Of a DNA stretch of 64,000 nt, positions 1 to 8,331 are shown piece after piece (positions within the stretch are counted from its first letter, which is position 1; each line of letters opens with the position of its first letter). The position numbers and the translations under genes were made by a program. This stretch comes from Prevotella sp. oral taxon 376 (GTDB lineage Bacteria; Bacteroidota; Bacteroidia; Bacteroidales; Bacteroidaceae). The notes below the pieces were generated by a model. That model saw only the letters and a list, made by a program, of their open reading frames with translations. It was not told the origin of the DNA and did no database searches. The stretch lies in NCBI RefSeq assembly GCF_003043945.1, contig NZ_PYXG01000001.1:1966501-2030500 (forward strand), given 5' to 3'.

Positions 1-376
1 AATTATCAAACCAAAAAACAAACCTTACCTCTTCCTTTCTAAAAGCTCTCATATAAGCTAAGAGTGCGTCGTAGTCTTCGTTAATATACGACCCAAGAGG
101 TTTTCGTGCTTCTTTTATAGCTGTTTCTAATTCGTCTTGAGTAACCCAGCTGTGAGAGTGTGCATCGTATCGCCATAGTTCATAGTCTTCCTTTGTCTTA
201 TAAGATATATCATCAGGCAACCCCTTTGGTTCAAAAGCCTTAATACTTCCATTATTGCGGACGTTTGCCAACGCCGCAAACATTTCATATGCTCGCGATC
301 CATCAAAATCCATGGAATGATTCCAAGAACAATTCCTGCTTCTTGTTTCTACGTGTCCGTGTATATCACAACCCAT
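1..376 (-). CDS. MGCDIH-type phage protein, cut by window edge
   Basis: From an ATG at 376 the frame stays open leftwards to base 1, so only about the first 125 codons are visible. The protein opens MGCDIHGHVETR, the start signature of a widespread tailed-phage protein family of unknown function. The rest is acidic and rich in Tyr and His (KTKEDYELWRYDAHSHSW). It begins 5 bases after the stop of the gene at 382-750 on the same strand, so the two are probably co-transcribed. The family resemblance is recalled from the opening motif; no catalytic role is claimed. Confidence 0.75.
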   Translation of the reverse strand, partial: MGCDIHGHVETRSRNCSWNHSMDFDGSRAYEMFAALANVRNNGSIKAFEPKGLPDDISYKTKEDYELWRYDAHSHSWVTQDELETAIKEARKPLGSYINEDYDALLAYMRAFRKEEVRFVFWFDN

Positions 377-381
377 AATTA

Positions 382-750
382 TTAAATTTTATGTTCTACC
401 ATTTGTTTACTTACCCACTCAACGGCATTTTCGTGCATGTCATTGGCTTTTATGTCATCAATCTCATTGAGTTCCCATTCACAGCCAAGACATATTTCTC
501 TCTCGACATCTATATCGTGGAACACCATATCGTTTGGGTCAGAATAGAAGGCCATCGTTTCGTAATAGCGTTCATTTCCGACGGTGTTAAGGGTGAGTCT
601 TCCCCAATATTCGACCATTAGTCTTCCAACTGTGCTAACAACCACTTTTTGGTTTTCGTATTCCAATAAGGTGTTTCTTCTGAAAAGACACCTGTCAGAA
701 CAAATGAAATATCCTGCCCAGCCTCTTTCTGTTCTTTTTAATTGTTTCAT
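382..750 (-). CDS. Hypothetical phage protein, 122 aa
   Basis: Complete frame starting MKQLKRTERGWAGYFICSD. It contains a CSDRC pair near residues 18-22 and a second cluster CLGCEW near residue 89, so metal binding is possible but unproven. No signal peptide or membrane segment is visible. It lies between the basic 44-residue peptide at 793-927 and the MGCDIH gene, with short gaps, in a leftward operon. I do not recognise the family. Confidence 0.7.
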   Translation of the reverse strand: MKQLKRTERGWAGYFICSDRCLFRRNTLLEYENQKVVVSTVGRLMVEYWGRLTLNTVGNERYYETMAFYSDPNDMVFHDIDVEREICLGCEWELNEIDDIKANDMHENAVEWVSKQMVEHKI

Positions 751-792
751 AGTTATATCGTTTTTTGCACACTCTTTTTCTTGCGAAAATCG

Positions 793-927
793 TTACTTTT
801 TGACGAGTTTTACTTTCAGTTTCTTGCTCGTGCGCTTACGCTTGCGTGGGTATGCAACATGTACGCCTGCAGTAGGTAGGCTTGAATTATGTAGTATCGT
901 CTCAAAATCTAAATTACTCTTTCTCAT
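793..927 (-). CDS. Small, very basic 44-residue protein
   Basis: Starts MRKSNLDFETILHNSS and ends in a Lys/Arg-rich tail (RKRKRTSKKLKVKLVKK). The frame fits exactly between the start of the 382-750 gene and the stop of the 934-1821 gene, and its start lies only 6 bases from that stop. The charge suggests nucleic-acid binding, which is inference only. Its small size makes it easy to miss in automatic annotation. Confidence 0.5.
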   Translation of the reverse strand: MRKSNLDFETILHNSSLPTAGVHVAYPRKRKRTSKKLKVKLVKK

Positions 928-933
928 AATAAA

Positions 934-1821
934 TTAAGCATTAAAATTGTCAAGATAAGCAAGTGGATTAGGTTTCTCAACTTTGTGCGATAGTCTCTTT
1001 TTGTGATTGTAGATAACATGCTGGAAGCTCCTACTTACTTTGTTGTCTATGATTGTATATTTGCAACCAAGATTAACCCATCCAGACCAACATCCGCTCT
1101 TTGGGTTATACCAAGCAACGAAATGTCTATGATAAGGTTTGTTTGTGTATTCGCTTGCGGTCGTGTCGTTGAGAACGGGGATGACGCACTCTGCTACCAT
1201 TTCACTCTTGCTTACTTCCTTGTCGTCCACCATTCCTTTTATATATCTGCTTGCAGAAGCCTTGCTCATCCCAAAAGACTTTGCTAAACAACGCATAGAT
1301 TTCGGTGCTTTAGAACGGTTACACGAAAATTTATTTTCTTGAACCAACTCGTTCCGTTTTTCGGCACTGAAAACATTGTGAAGCAATGTTCTTCGTAAAA
1401 GAGTAATGACTTTGCGAAGTGATACTTTCGTTATCTTTTCTCTGTTATTTACAAAGACAGAATCTTCTGACACAACATCAATCTTCCGAACATAATCTTC
1501 GGCTGATTTATATTGACCTCGTTTACCTCTTGTGATGATAAACTTACTCTTGAATGGTTTTGCAAAAAGACAGTTCTTCTTCTCATTATAGATAAAGAGC
1601 TCACTTTCTTTTGCCATTTCAAGTAAAGACTTCGCTTTGTAATAGGAAACACAGAACAACTCACCAAAAGCCTTTATACTCAAATTATTCAAATATAAGG
1701 TAGAATTCTCGTGCAAGGCTTTGACTATTGCAGCCAAAGCTATCATTTCAATGGCATGCTTATCAAAGCGATGTCTTTGAAGTAAATTAACCGGCATGTT
1801 CAATGTCTTATACATACACAA
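934..1821 (-). CDS. Helix-turn-helix phage protein, possible regulator or replisome protein
   Basis: A 295-residue protein with a likely DNA-binding helix-turn-helix around residues 175-200 (SMRCLAKSFGMSKASASRYI) and a basic C-terminal half. The N-terminal part (about residues 20-75) could hold a second winged-helix-like segment (LSIKAFGELFCVSYYKAKSLLEMA). It is the first gene of the leftward block and has a long leader holding an 8-bp hairpin (1837-1867) and a Bacteroidetes -7 box at 1941-1934. An alternative start is Met9. It could be a replication organiser or a transcription factor; the sequence does not decide. Confidence 0.7.
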   Translation of the reverse strand: MCMYKTLNMPVNLLQRHRFDKHAIEMIALAAIVKALHENSTLYLNNLSIKAFGELFCVSYYKAKSLLEMAKESELFIYNEKKNCLFAKPFKSKFIITRGKRGQYKSAEDYVRKIDVVSEDSVFVNNREKITKVSLRKVITLLRRTLLHNVFSAEKRNELVQENKFSCNRSKAPKSMRCLAKSFGMSKASASRYIKGMVDDKEVSKSEMVAECVIPVLNDTTASEYTNKPYHRHFVAWYNPKSGCWSGWVNLGCKYTIIDNKVSRSFQHVIYNHKKRLSHKVEKPNPLAYLDNFNA

Positions 1822-1836
1822 GTATGAGGTCTTACG

Positions 1837-1867
1837 CCAAAGGATAGCCTCTACTCTATTCCTTTGG
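1837..1867 (-). promoter_or_regulatory. Leader hairpin upstream of 934-1821 gene
   Basis: CCAAAGGA (1837-1844) pairs perfectly with TCCTTTGG (1860-1867) around a 15-base loop, about 15 bases before the start codon of the leftward gene. It could control translation; it has no U-run, so it is not a typical terminator. Confidence 0.5.
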
Positions 1868-1933
1868 CCGCCTCAATTATCTTTAATGTGAATGTCCTGT
1901 TGGCAGCGTTGATGTAGAGGAAATCAACTGCTG

Positions 1934-1941
1934 CAAAGATA
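1934..1941 (-). promoter_or_regulatory. Leftward promoter -7 box (TATCTTTG)
   Basis: Read on the minus strand this is TATCTTTG, a good match to the Bacteroidetes -7 element TAnnTTTG. A -33 box at the usual spacing is not obvious. It would drive the 934-1821 gene with a leader of about 110 bases. Confidence 0.5.
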
Positions 1942-1942
1942 C

Positions 1943-2020
1943 AAATATCTAACAAACATCTATTGTGTTTCGCCATAAATCTATTGTTTGTTAGATATAT
2001 TTAACAAATATCTAACGAAA
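1943..2020. repeat. Three-copy operator-like repeat in divergent promoter region
   Basis: AAATATCTAACAAACA (1943-1958) is followed by its inverted form TGTTTGTTAGATAT (1985-1998) and by a third, direct copy AAATATCTAACGAAA (2006-2020). The first copy touches the leftward -7 box. This arrangement between two divergent transcription units is what an operator for a phage regulator looks like. The nearby TTGTTAGATTTTC (about 2179-2191) may be a fourth, weak copy. Confidence 0.5.
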
Positions 2021-2190
2021 ATATTATGTGCAATTCTCACCTTTCAATCTGCTTTATCGTTAATTAATAAACTGATTTATAAGGGTTTTGCGGTATGATG
2101 TAATATTTTAAAAGTAATTATTATTCCCCAAACAGGCTACATTATCAATCTTAATCTTTCTAAATACAGATAGATTTTTGTTAGATTTTC

Positions 2191-2221
2191 TTGCACATGT
2201 TTAGACTTTTGTGTACTTTTG
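2191..2221 (+). promoter_or_regulatory. Rightward promoter for the 2491-10828 block
   Basis: TTG at 2191-2193, a 20-base spacer and TACTTTTG at 2214-2221 match the Bacteroidetes -33/-7 promoter well. Transcription would start near 2226 and give a leader of about 260 bases before the first gene at 2491. Confidence 0.65.
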
Positions 2222-2490
2222 TCATCGCAATATGATTGCAAGAGGTATTTGACTTATTGGGTCAAGAAGGCCGAAAGGTGGTTGTGTATAGCAGAAATGC
2301 CGAGACTACACAAGAGACCAAATAGGTTATATGACGATAGTGCGTACAGTCCTTTAACGCATTGAGTAGCCTGATTGGGCGACAGGAATCGCTAAGTCAT
2401 ACAACGAATATAAAAATAGCCCACACTGTCATTTATGTGGCTGCAATCGAATTGGGTGTGGGTACATATAATATATAAATAAACTATTAA
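2222..2490 (+). ncRNA. Long structured leader RNA, family unknown
   Basis: The leader between the promoter and the first gene is full of complementary segments: TTGAC/GTCAA, TTGTGTA/TACACAA (around 2281-2321), an outer pair TATGAC/GTCATA (around 2328-2403) enclosing GTGCG/CGCAT and CCTG/CAGG, and CCCACAC/GTGTGGG (about 2421-2463). No convincing coding frame runs through it. It could be a cis-regulatory element or a processed small RNA. The pairings are by eye; I do not recognise a known RNA family. Confidence 0.4.
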
Positions 2491-2682
2491 ATGAACACGG
2501 AAAGTAAATTTTTGAACATCAAAGAAGCTGCAGAGTATTTAGGTTACTCCGCTGGCTATTTATACAAGTTGGCAAGTCTAAAGAAAATCCCGTCATACCA
2601 GCCAACGGGAAACAAAATTCTTTTTGATAAGGAGGAAATAGAGAAATGGGCAAAGAACGGAAGCCATGAAAATCAAAGATGA
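2491..2682 (+). CDS. Excisionase/MerR-like helix-turn-helix protein, 63 aa
   Basis: A small DNA-binding protein of the helix-turn-helix 17 (excisionase-like) type. It reads LNIKEAAEYLGYSAGYLYKL (residues 7-26), then a wing with KILFDKEEIEKW. In phages such proteins act as excisionases or as transcriptional regulators. It is the first gene after the long structured leader and overlaps the next gene by 17 bases, so it starts the rightward operon. The integrase lies at the far right end, so a role in excision is possible if the genome is circular. Confidence 0.75.
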   Translation: MNTESKFLNIKEAAEYLGYSAGYLYKLASLKKIPSYQPTGNKILFDKEEIEKWAKNGSHENQR

Positions 2683-2974
2683 CACAGAGCCAGTCTACCT
2701 TATTGACTTCTGCCGAAGAAAAGAATGTCAACAAATCAAAGTAGTAGAGACAAACGACGAGGAAATCCATGCGTTCCTAACAGGTATCTTTTCCAGCAAG
2801 CGAAAGAAAGGCAATGCAAGAATAGAAGATGGGACATTAGTAAGGGTACGCAAAATAGCAAAAGACGGCTCTTGTTGTGAAAGATTGCTTAACATGCCAA
2901 TCTATAACATAAGCCCTTTACAGGCGAGAATTTACACACAAAAATGTATTAGATATTATTTTGAAAAACAATGA
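2666..2974 (+). CDS. Hypothetical protein, 102 aa
   Basis: The frame overlaps the end of the helix-turn-helix gene and its stop overlaps the next start (ATGA at 2971), which argues for translational coupling. The middle is basic (SSKRKKGNARIEDGTLVRVRKI). No known domain recognised. The start at 2666 (MKIKDDTEPVYL) is the only early ATG. Confidence 0.65.
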   Translation: MKIKDDTEPVYLIDFCRRKECQQIKVVETNDEEIHAFLTGIFSSKRKKGNARIEDGTLVRVRKIAKDGSCCERLLNMPIYNISPLQARIYTQKCIRYYFEKQ

Positions 2975-3252
2975 ACATAGATTTTACAGAAAACAAATAC
3001 GGGCACTTCGCATTAAGCGGAATATATCTGCTAAGGTGTTTCAAACATCTTGGCTTAGGGGCATGGGGGCTTGCAAGACTCTTTCACGAAAGAGTGATTA
3101 AACGCTACCCTCTTGCTATCATATTAGCCGTAATACTCTCTTCTATAGTCTTGTGTGCCGTACAGATAGGTAAAGCAAGGGCAGAGAGGGATAATGTTAG
3201 CCATGAACTGTATGTAACCCAACAGAAACTTGATAGCTTGAGTGCAAGATGA
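2971..3252 (+). CDS. Small membrane protein with one helix, 93 aa
   Basis: One clear transmembrane segment lies at about residues 50-66 (LAIILAVILSSIVLCAVQI), followed by a short charged C-terminal coil (KARAERDNVSHELYVTQQKL). The layout resembles phage spanin-like or membrane-anchored coiled-coil proteins, but no lipobox or partner is seen here. Start and stop overlap both neighbours by 4 bases. Confidence 0.65.
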   Translation: MNIDFTENKYGHFALSGIYLLRCFKHLGLGAWGLARLFHERVIKRYPLAIILAVILSSIVLCAVQIGKARAERDNVSHELYVTQQKLDSLSAR

Positions 3253-4517
3253 ACGTACTAAGCCTTTTCGACGGCATGTCGTGCGGCAGGATAGCCCCGA
3301 AAGAGTTAGGTATCACGCCTAATATCTATTACGCTTCCGAGATAGACAAACATGCCATAGCGCAGACACAGCTCAACTTTCCCGACACGGTGCAACTCGG
3401 AAGTGTTACAGATGTTGATGTAAGCAAACTCGAACCGATAGACCTGCTTATCGGCGGAAGTCCCTGCCAGTCTTTCAGCTTCGCTGGCAGGCGCAACGGA
3501 ATGACTACTACCGAACACGAGGAGGTATTAACGCTTGAACGCTATCTCGAATTGAAAGAACAGAGCTTCGAGTTCGAGGGGCAGAGCTATCTGTTTTGGG
3601 AGTATATGCGTATTCTGACCGACATTCGCAAATACAACCCGAATGTTTTGTTCTTCCTTGAAAACGTGGAAATGGGAAAGAAGTGGGAGTCAGTGTTAAG
3701 CCACGCTATCGGTCTGTACGGCGTGCATATCAACTCGGCTTTGGTTTCAGCACAGAATAGAAAGCGCATCTACTGGACAAATATACGTACACGTAAGGAA
3801 GGCTTGTTCGGGGAGATTTATACCGATATTCCCCAACCCGAAGACAGAGGTTTGCTATTGAAAGATATTCTCGAACAGGAAGTAGACGAGAAATATTACC
3901 TAAGCGACAAAGCTGTTAGTGCTTTGATTGCACATAGAGAACGCAACAAAGAAAACGGCAATGGCTTCGGGGCTGTATTTCACGAGCCGCAAGAGAAAAT
4001 GGGTGCACTGAATGTTGGAGGTAAAGGTATGTATGATTTGGTAAGCATATACCAGCGCCCGAGAGGCTTCAATGCAGGTGCAGAATATACGGACAAATCA
4101 CCGACATTAAGCACCCGTTCATGGGAGCAGAATAATCTATTGTGTATCTCTTCCAACCAAAAGCATGCTACTATCTCCGAAAACAAAAGCACGCCGCTTG
4201 TTGCAGCTGGTGGAATGGGTGGTGGACATGTGCCGATGGTGTCGTATATAGAAAAGAATATCAGACATGCGGACGAGAAAGCTCACGCCATGTTGGCGAC
4301 AATGCACAAAGGCGTACAGGCTAACGGAACCACATTAATAGCAAACGAACGGGACTTTATGCGCATCCGCCGCCTGACGCCCACCGAGTGCGCCCGCTTG
4401 CAGACTATCCCCGAATGGTATAAGTGGGAGTGCTCCGAGACGCAACAGTACAAGATGCTCGGCAACGGGTGGAATATAGAGACTATTAAACACATTTTCA
4501 GTTTTATGAGCTTATAA
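3249..4517 (+). CDS. C5 cytosine DNA methyltransferase
   Basis: Transfers a methyl group from S-adenosylmethionine to C5 of cytosine in DNA. The ordered motifs are visible: motif I (NVLSLFDGMSCG, residues 2-13), the catalytic PCQ of motif IV (72-74, Cys73), ENV of motif VI (138-140), QNRKR of motif VIII (169-173), and motifs IX-X near the end (LTPTECARLQTIPEWY; KMLGNGWN). Between VIII and IX lies a long variable region, the usual target-recognition domain. At 422 residues it is full length. No restriction enzyme gene is adjacent, so it is probably an orphan methylase that protects phage DNA from host restriction. It is coupled to the preceding gene by a 4-base overlap. Confidence 0.95.
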   Translation: MNVLSLFDGMSCGRIAPKELGITPNIYYASEIDKHAIAQTQLNFPDTVQLGSVTDVDVSKLEPIDLLIGGSPCQSFSFAGRRNGMTTTEHEEVLTLERYLELKEQSFEFEGQSYLFWEYMRILTDIRKYNPNVLFFLENVEMGKKWESVLSHAIGLYGVHINSALVSAQNRKRIYWTNIRTRKEGLFGEIYTDIPQPEDRGLLLKDILEQEVDEKYYLSDKAVSALIAHRERNKENGNGFGAVFHEPQEKMGALNVGGKGMYDLVSIYQRPRGFNAGAEYTDKSPTLSTRSWEQNNLLCISSNQKHATISENKSTPLVAAGGMGGGHVPMVSYIEKNIRHADEKAHAMLATMHKGVQANGTTLIANERDFMRIRRLTPTECARLQTIPEWYKWECSETQQYKMLGNGWNIETIKHIFSFMSL

Positions 4518-4522
4518 ACAAT

Positions 4523-5575
4523 ATGACAATGGAAAAAGAAAAGAAAATAATTGCCTATAAGGGCTTTGACAAAGATTTGAAATGTCGCGGATTTCAGTAT
4601 GAAGTCGGCAAGGAGTATGAAATTGATGGCGACATCAAAGTTTGCGAACGAGGCTTTCATGCCTGCGAAAGTCCTTTGGAAGTGTTTGACCACTATGACA
4701 TGTTGAACTCTCGATTTGCAGAGGTGGAACAGTCAGGGGAAATGGACAGAGAAGATACCTCTACTAAAGTCTGCTCCTCTAAGATTAAGGTAAAGGCAGA
4801 ATTGAAACTTGCAGATATTATCAAACTCGGTGTCGAGTGGCTAAAAGAAACGACCTTACCGGGAAAGGTGGCGACCAAAGGTAAGCTGAATGATAATGGC
4901 GGGGACTATGCCCAGATTGGTTCCAGCGGGGACTCTGCCAAGATTGGTTCCAGCGGGGACTCTGCCAAGATTGGTTCCAGCGGGGACTCTGCCAAGATTG
5001 GTTCCAGCGGGGACTATGCCAAGATTGGTTCCAGCGGGGACTATGCCAAGATTGGTTCCAGCGGGGACTATGCCCAGATTGGTTCCAGCGGGGACTATGC
5101 CAAGATTGGTTCCAGCGGGGACTCTGCCAAGATTGGTTCCAGCGGGGACTATGCCAAGATTGGTTCCAGCGGGGACTCTGCCAAGATTGGTTCCAGCGGG
5201 GACTCTGCCAAGATTGGTTCCAGCGGGGACTCTGCCAAGATTGGTTCCAGCGGGGACTATGCCAAGATTGGTTCCAGCGGGGACTATGCCAAGATTGGTT
5301 CCAGCGGGGACTCTGCCAAGATTGGTTCCAGCGGGGACTATGCCCAGATTGAAAGTACAGGAGAAGACTCTGTTATAATGGCCGCTGGCTACAACTCTAT
5401 TGCGAAAGCAAAAAAGGGGAGTTGGATAACACTTGCCGAATGGAAGAAAGACCGTGAAGACGGAAAATGGAAACCTGTCTGTGTAAAGACCGAGCAAGTT
5501 GACGGGAAACGCGTCAAGGCTGACACTTGGTACGAGTTGGTTGACGGAGAGTTTGTAGAGCAACAAGAATATTAA
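4523..5575 (+). CDS. DUF7666-like protein with nonapeptide tandem repeats
   Basis: The N-terminal 110 residues (IIAYKGFDKDLKCRGFQY, FHACESPLEVFDHYD) match my recollection of the DUF7666 phage domain, whose function is unknown. Residues about 127-276 are 17 tandem copies of a nine-residue unit, consensus GDxAxIGSS with x being Tyr/Ser and Lys/Gln. The C-terminal 75 residues (YNSIAKAKKGSWITLAEWK) return to normal sequence and resemble the region that follows such repeats in related proteins. The regular small/hydrophobic spacing suggests a beta-solenoid. Start may be 4523 or the ATG at 4529. Confidence 0.75.
   Translation: MTMEKEKKIIAYKGFDKDLKCRGFQYEVGKEYEIDGDIKVCERGFHACESPLEVFDHYDMLNSRFAEVEQSGEMDREDTSTKVCSSKIKVKAELKLADIIKLGVEWLKETTLPGKVATKGKLNDNGGDYAQIGSSGDSAKIGSSGDSAKIGSSGDSAKIGSSGDYAKIGSSGDYAKIGSSGDYAQIGSSGDYAKIGSSGDSAKIGSSGDYAKIGSSGDSAKIGSSGDSAKIGSSGDSAKIGSSGDYAKIGSSGDYAKIGSSGDSAKIGSSGDYAQIESTGEDSVIMAAGYNSIAKAKKGSWITLAEWKKDREDGKWKPVCVKTEQVDGKRVKADTWYELVDGEFVEQQEY
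4901..5350 (+). repeat. 27-bp tandem repeat, 17 units (last partial)
   Basis: Near-identical 27-bp units (core GGTTCCAGCGGGGAC followed by TCT or TAT, GCC, AAG or CAG, ATT) run without interruption inside the gene at 4523. Units differ only at the Tyr/Ser and Lys/Gln codons. A 27-bp unit keeps frame, so copy number can change by slippage without breaking the protein. Confidence 0.95.
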
Positions 5576-5589
5576 ATTAATTAAAAACA

Positions 5590-5894
5590 ATGGAAGCAAT
5601 TAAAAAATTAATCGGAAAGAAAGTGATTGTACGCTCTTACGGAGCAGGTGTGTTTTTCGGAACATTAAATGAAGTCGAAAAATGCGAAGACAAGTACACG
5701 GTAGAGTTACTTAACTGCCGTAGGCTTTGGCAATGGGCTGGAGCGTGCAGCATTACACAACTCGCAGTAGATGGCACGAAAAAGCCCAACGAATGTCGTT
5801 TTACAATTACAGAGAAAAGCATTGTTGTTGCATCTGTTATCGAAATACACGAGTGTTCAAAAGATGCTGTTAAGTCAATCGAAAGTGTAGACGA

Positions 5895-5907
<13 letters not shown>
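5590..5907 (+). CDS. DUF6948-like phage protein, 105 aa
   Basis: The sequence GKKVIVRSYGAGVFFGTL, then RRLWQWAGACSITQLAVDG, and EIHEC near the end agree with the phage family I recall as DUF6948, of unknown function. The gene follows the repeat protein closely and overlaps the next start (5895) by 13 bases. The family name is from memory; the phage origin is well supported by context. Confidence 0.7.
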
Positions 5908-6635
<728 letters not shown>

Positions 6636-6670
6636 CCACGCTCTTCTTGTATATCTTAAGAATTAAAACA

Positions 6671-7036
6671 ATGAAACATAAAGATTTAGCAAAAGAGTAC
6701 GCTACAGCAAGATTACAAGGTAGGCTTAGCGGAAACGAGGTGTCCTTTTCTGACAACAAAGTCTTCACCGAAGAAGATATCAAGGCAGCTTTCAACGCAG
6801 GGCGTGAGAGCGTGGTGGAGAATATGCCAAAGTTGAAATGGGAATGTGAATACCCATATACGGCAGACGAGGCTCGCACTCCAATAACCATTTTTCATAT
6901 CTTTCATAATGACGATGGTTTCCATCTGGCTGGATATGGACTTGGACTTAGTAAAATGTTCGGCACATTGGACGAAGCTAAGCGTTTCGCTAACGAGGAC
7001 TACAAGAAACGTATTAAACAAGCATTAGGGTTATGA
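6671..7036 (+). CDS. Hypothetical phage protein, 121 aa
   Basis: The ATG at 6671 is preferred to an upstream one at 6647 because it follows the A-rich leader typical here (AATTAAAACA) and gives MKHKDLAKEYATARLQG. The C-terminal part (DDGFHLAGYGLGLSKMFGTLDEAKRFAN) looks like a small alpha/beta domain. Its end overlaps the next start at 7033 (ATGA). No function recognised. Confidence 0.65.
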   Translation: MKHKDLAKEYATARLQGRLSGNEVSFSDNKVFTEEDIKAAFNAGRESVVENMPKLKWECEYPYTADEARTPITIFHIFHNDDGFHLAGYGLGLSKMFGTLDEAKRFANEDYKKRIKQALGL

Positions 7037-7512
7037 AAAGAATATTAGATGCTTGTTGTGGCAGTCGTATGTGTTGGTTTGACAAACATAACTCCGAAGC
7101 ACTGTTTATGGATATTCGCAAAGAAACAACGACACTATGTGACGGGCGTACATTGGAAGTCAATCCTGATGTTGTTGGCGATTTTCGTAATATGCCATTT
7201 GATAATGATAGTTTCCATATCGTGTTGTTTGACCCGCCACATTTGAAAAACATTGGCAAATCATCATGGCTTGCAAAGAAATACGGTCGGCTATTCCCAA
7301 CATGGGAGGACGACATTAAACAGGGCTTTGACGAGTGTATGCGAGTTCTTAAGCCAAGCGGTACGCTTGTGTTTAAGTGGAACGAGCAGCAAATACCGAC
7401 AGATAGAATTATCGAGATTATAGGGAGGAAACCGCTGTTCGGACACACATCAGGCAAAGGGCAGCATACCATTTGGATGTGTTTCATTAAGCAAATTAAG
7501 ATATTAGTATAG
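7033..7512 (+). CDS. Class I SAM-dependent methyltransferase with DPPH motif
   Basis: A compact 159-residue Rossmann methyltransferase. A glycine/cysteine-rich motif I lies at the very start (ILDACCGS, residues 4-11), and the catalytic DPPH is at residues 67-70 after the strand FHIVLF. The DPPx signature is typical of amino-methyltransferases acting on adenine or cytosine N4 in DNA, or on RNA or protein side chains. The fold continues with VLKPSGTLVFKW and ends in TIWMCFIK. No separate target-recognition domain is visible, so the substrate is uncertain. The stop is TAG. Confidence 0.85.
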   Translation: MKRILDACCGSRMCWFDKHNSEALFMDIRKETTTLCDGRTLEVNPDVVGDFRNMPFDNDSFHIVLFDPPHLKNIGKSSWLAKKYGRLFPTWEDDIKQGFDECMRVLKPSGTLVFKWNEQQIPTDRIIEIIGRKPLFGHTSGKGQHTIWMCFIKQIKILV

Positions 7513-7518
7513 AATAGC

Positions 7519-7734
7519 ATGAAAATTAAGAAAATAATATCACAGTATCGCAGAGATTTTCAAGCGATATATGAGTGTGAGCATTGCGGATATACGAAGA
7601 AAGGTTACGGATATGATGATGATTTTTTCCATAACGAAGTTATCCCAAACAAAGTATGCCCTAAATGCGGTAAGAAAGCGGCAGACGATTACCGTCCGTT
7701 AGCAACGAAATATCCTGACGGAATGCAAGTGTGA
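7519..7734 (+). CDS. Small zinc-ribbon protein, 71 aa
   Basis: Two cysteine pairs, CEHC (about residues 20-23) and CPKC (about 50-53), are spaced as in a zinc ribbon and separated by a Tyr/Asp-rich loop. Such proteins bind metal and often nucleic acid or protein partners; the role is unknown. It is 6 bases downstream of the methyltransferase in the same operon. Confidence 0.75.
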   Translation: MKIKKIISQYRRDFQAIYECEHCGYTKKGYGYDDDFFHNEVIPNKVCPKCGKKAADDYRPLATKYPDGMQV

Positions 7735-7740
7735 AAACTT

Positions 7741-7883
7741 ATACGCAATAAAAACAATACTGCACTAAGCCAGATAGGTTACGCCCGTCTGTGCCTCGCT
7801 TCAAGAACCTGAGAAGTTCTGGCGAATGTCGGAGGCTGCGCTATCGGCCATACGGGCATTTATTAAAACTCAATATTAAAAAG
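7741..7883 (+). ncRNA. Structured leader before the ASCH-like gene
   Basis: GCCCGT near 7784 pairs with ACGGGC near 7853. Inside it GCCTC pairs with GAGGC, and AGAAC pairs with GTTCT around CTGAGAA. The stacked pairs make one long hairpin with an apical stem-loop, ending about 25 bases before the ATG at 7884. No promoter is obvious at its start, so it probably acts within the operon transcript. RNA family not recognised. Confidence 0.4.
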
Positions 7884-8330
7884 ATGAAAACATATGTAAT
7901 CACATTATCAAGGTATTTCCCCGCTAATCATAGTAAGGCGGGAATGCCTACTGATTTCAAAGAAAAATTCCTTAAGGGAGAAAAGATACACACCATTCGT
8001 TTGAACTACCCTCTGTGGGAAAAGCGCATTGAGGAAGTGCAAGGAGGCAAAGCCGTGCTATCAATAAGGCAGTGGGCAGGCAAGCCAGGACACAGCAAGC
8101 AAATCGAAATCGCACGGCTGACAGCTAAAGACGGAGCAGGAATACAGAAACTTTGCTTCCCTAACCGCTTAACAGCGTGGGTTGATTATCCCGAAAGAAC
8201 ATTATCCGTTGATTTCAAACACCTTGCAAAGAACGACGGACTTTCCCTCGCCGACTGGTGCGACTGGTTCAGACTCTATGACCTGTCAAAGCCCCTCGCG
8301 ATTATTCACTTTACGAAATTCAGATACTAA
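7884..8330 (+). CDS. ASCH/PUA-like phage protein, 148 aa
   Basis: I chose the ATG at 7884 (MKTYVITLSRYFPANH) because it follows an A-rich leader; the longer frame upstream runs through the structured RNA. The section FLKGEKIHTIRLNYPLWEKRI, then AVLSIRQWAGKPG, resembles ASCH-domain proteins that bind modified nucleotides or RNA. No catalytic site is obvious. The stop lies one base before the next gene. Domain call is moderate confidence. Confidence 0.65.
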   Translation: MKTYVITLSRYFPANHSKAGMPTDFKEKFLKGEKIHTIRLNYPLWEKRIEEVQGGKAVLSIRQWAGKPGHSKQIEIARLTAKDGAGIQKLCFPNRLTAWVDYPERTLSVDFKHLAKNDGLSLADWCDWFRLYDLSKPLAIIHFTKFRY

Positions 8331-8331
8331 G

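Noticed and set aside
4901..5350. CRISPR-like array
   Set aside because: Units are contiguous 27-bp repeats with no unique spacers, and no cas genes are present.
4856..5599. Open frames on both strands over the 27-bp repeat
   Set aside because: A 27-bp unit without stops is open in several frames at once; only the frame joined to the DUF7666-like and C-terminal parts is a gene.
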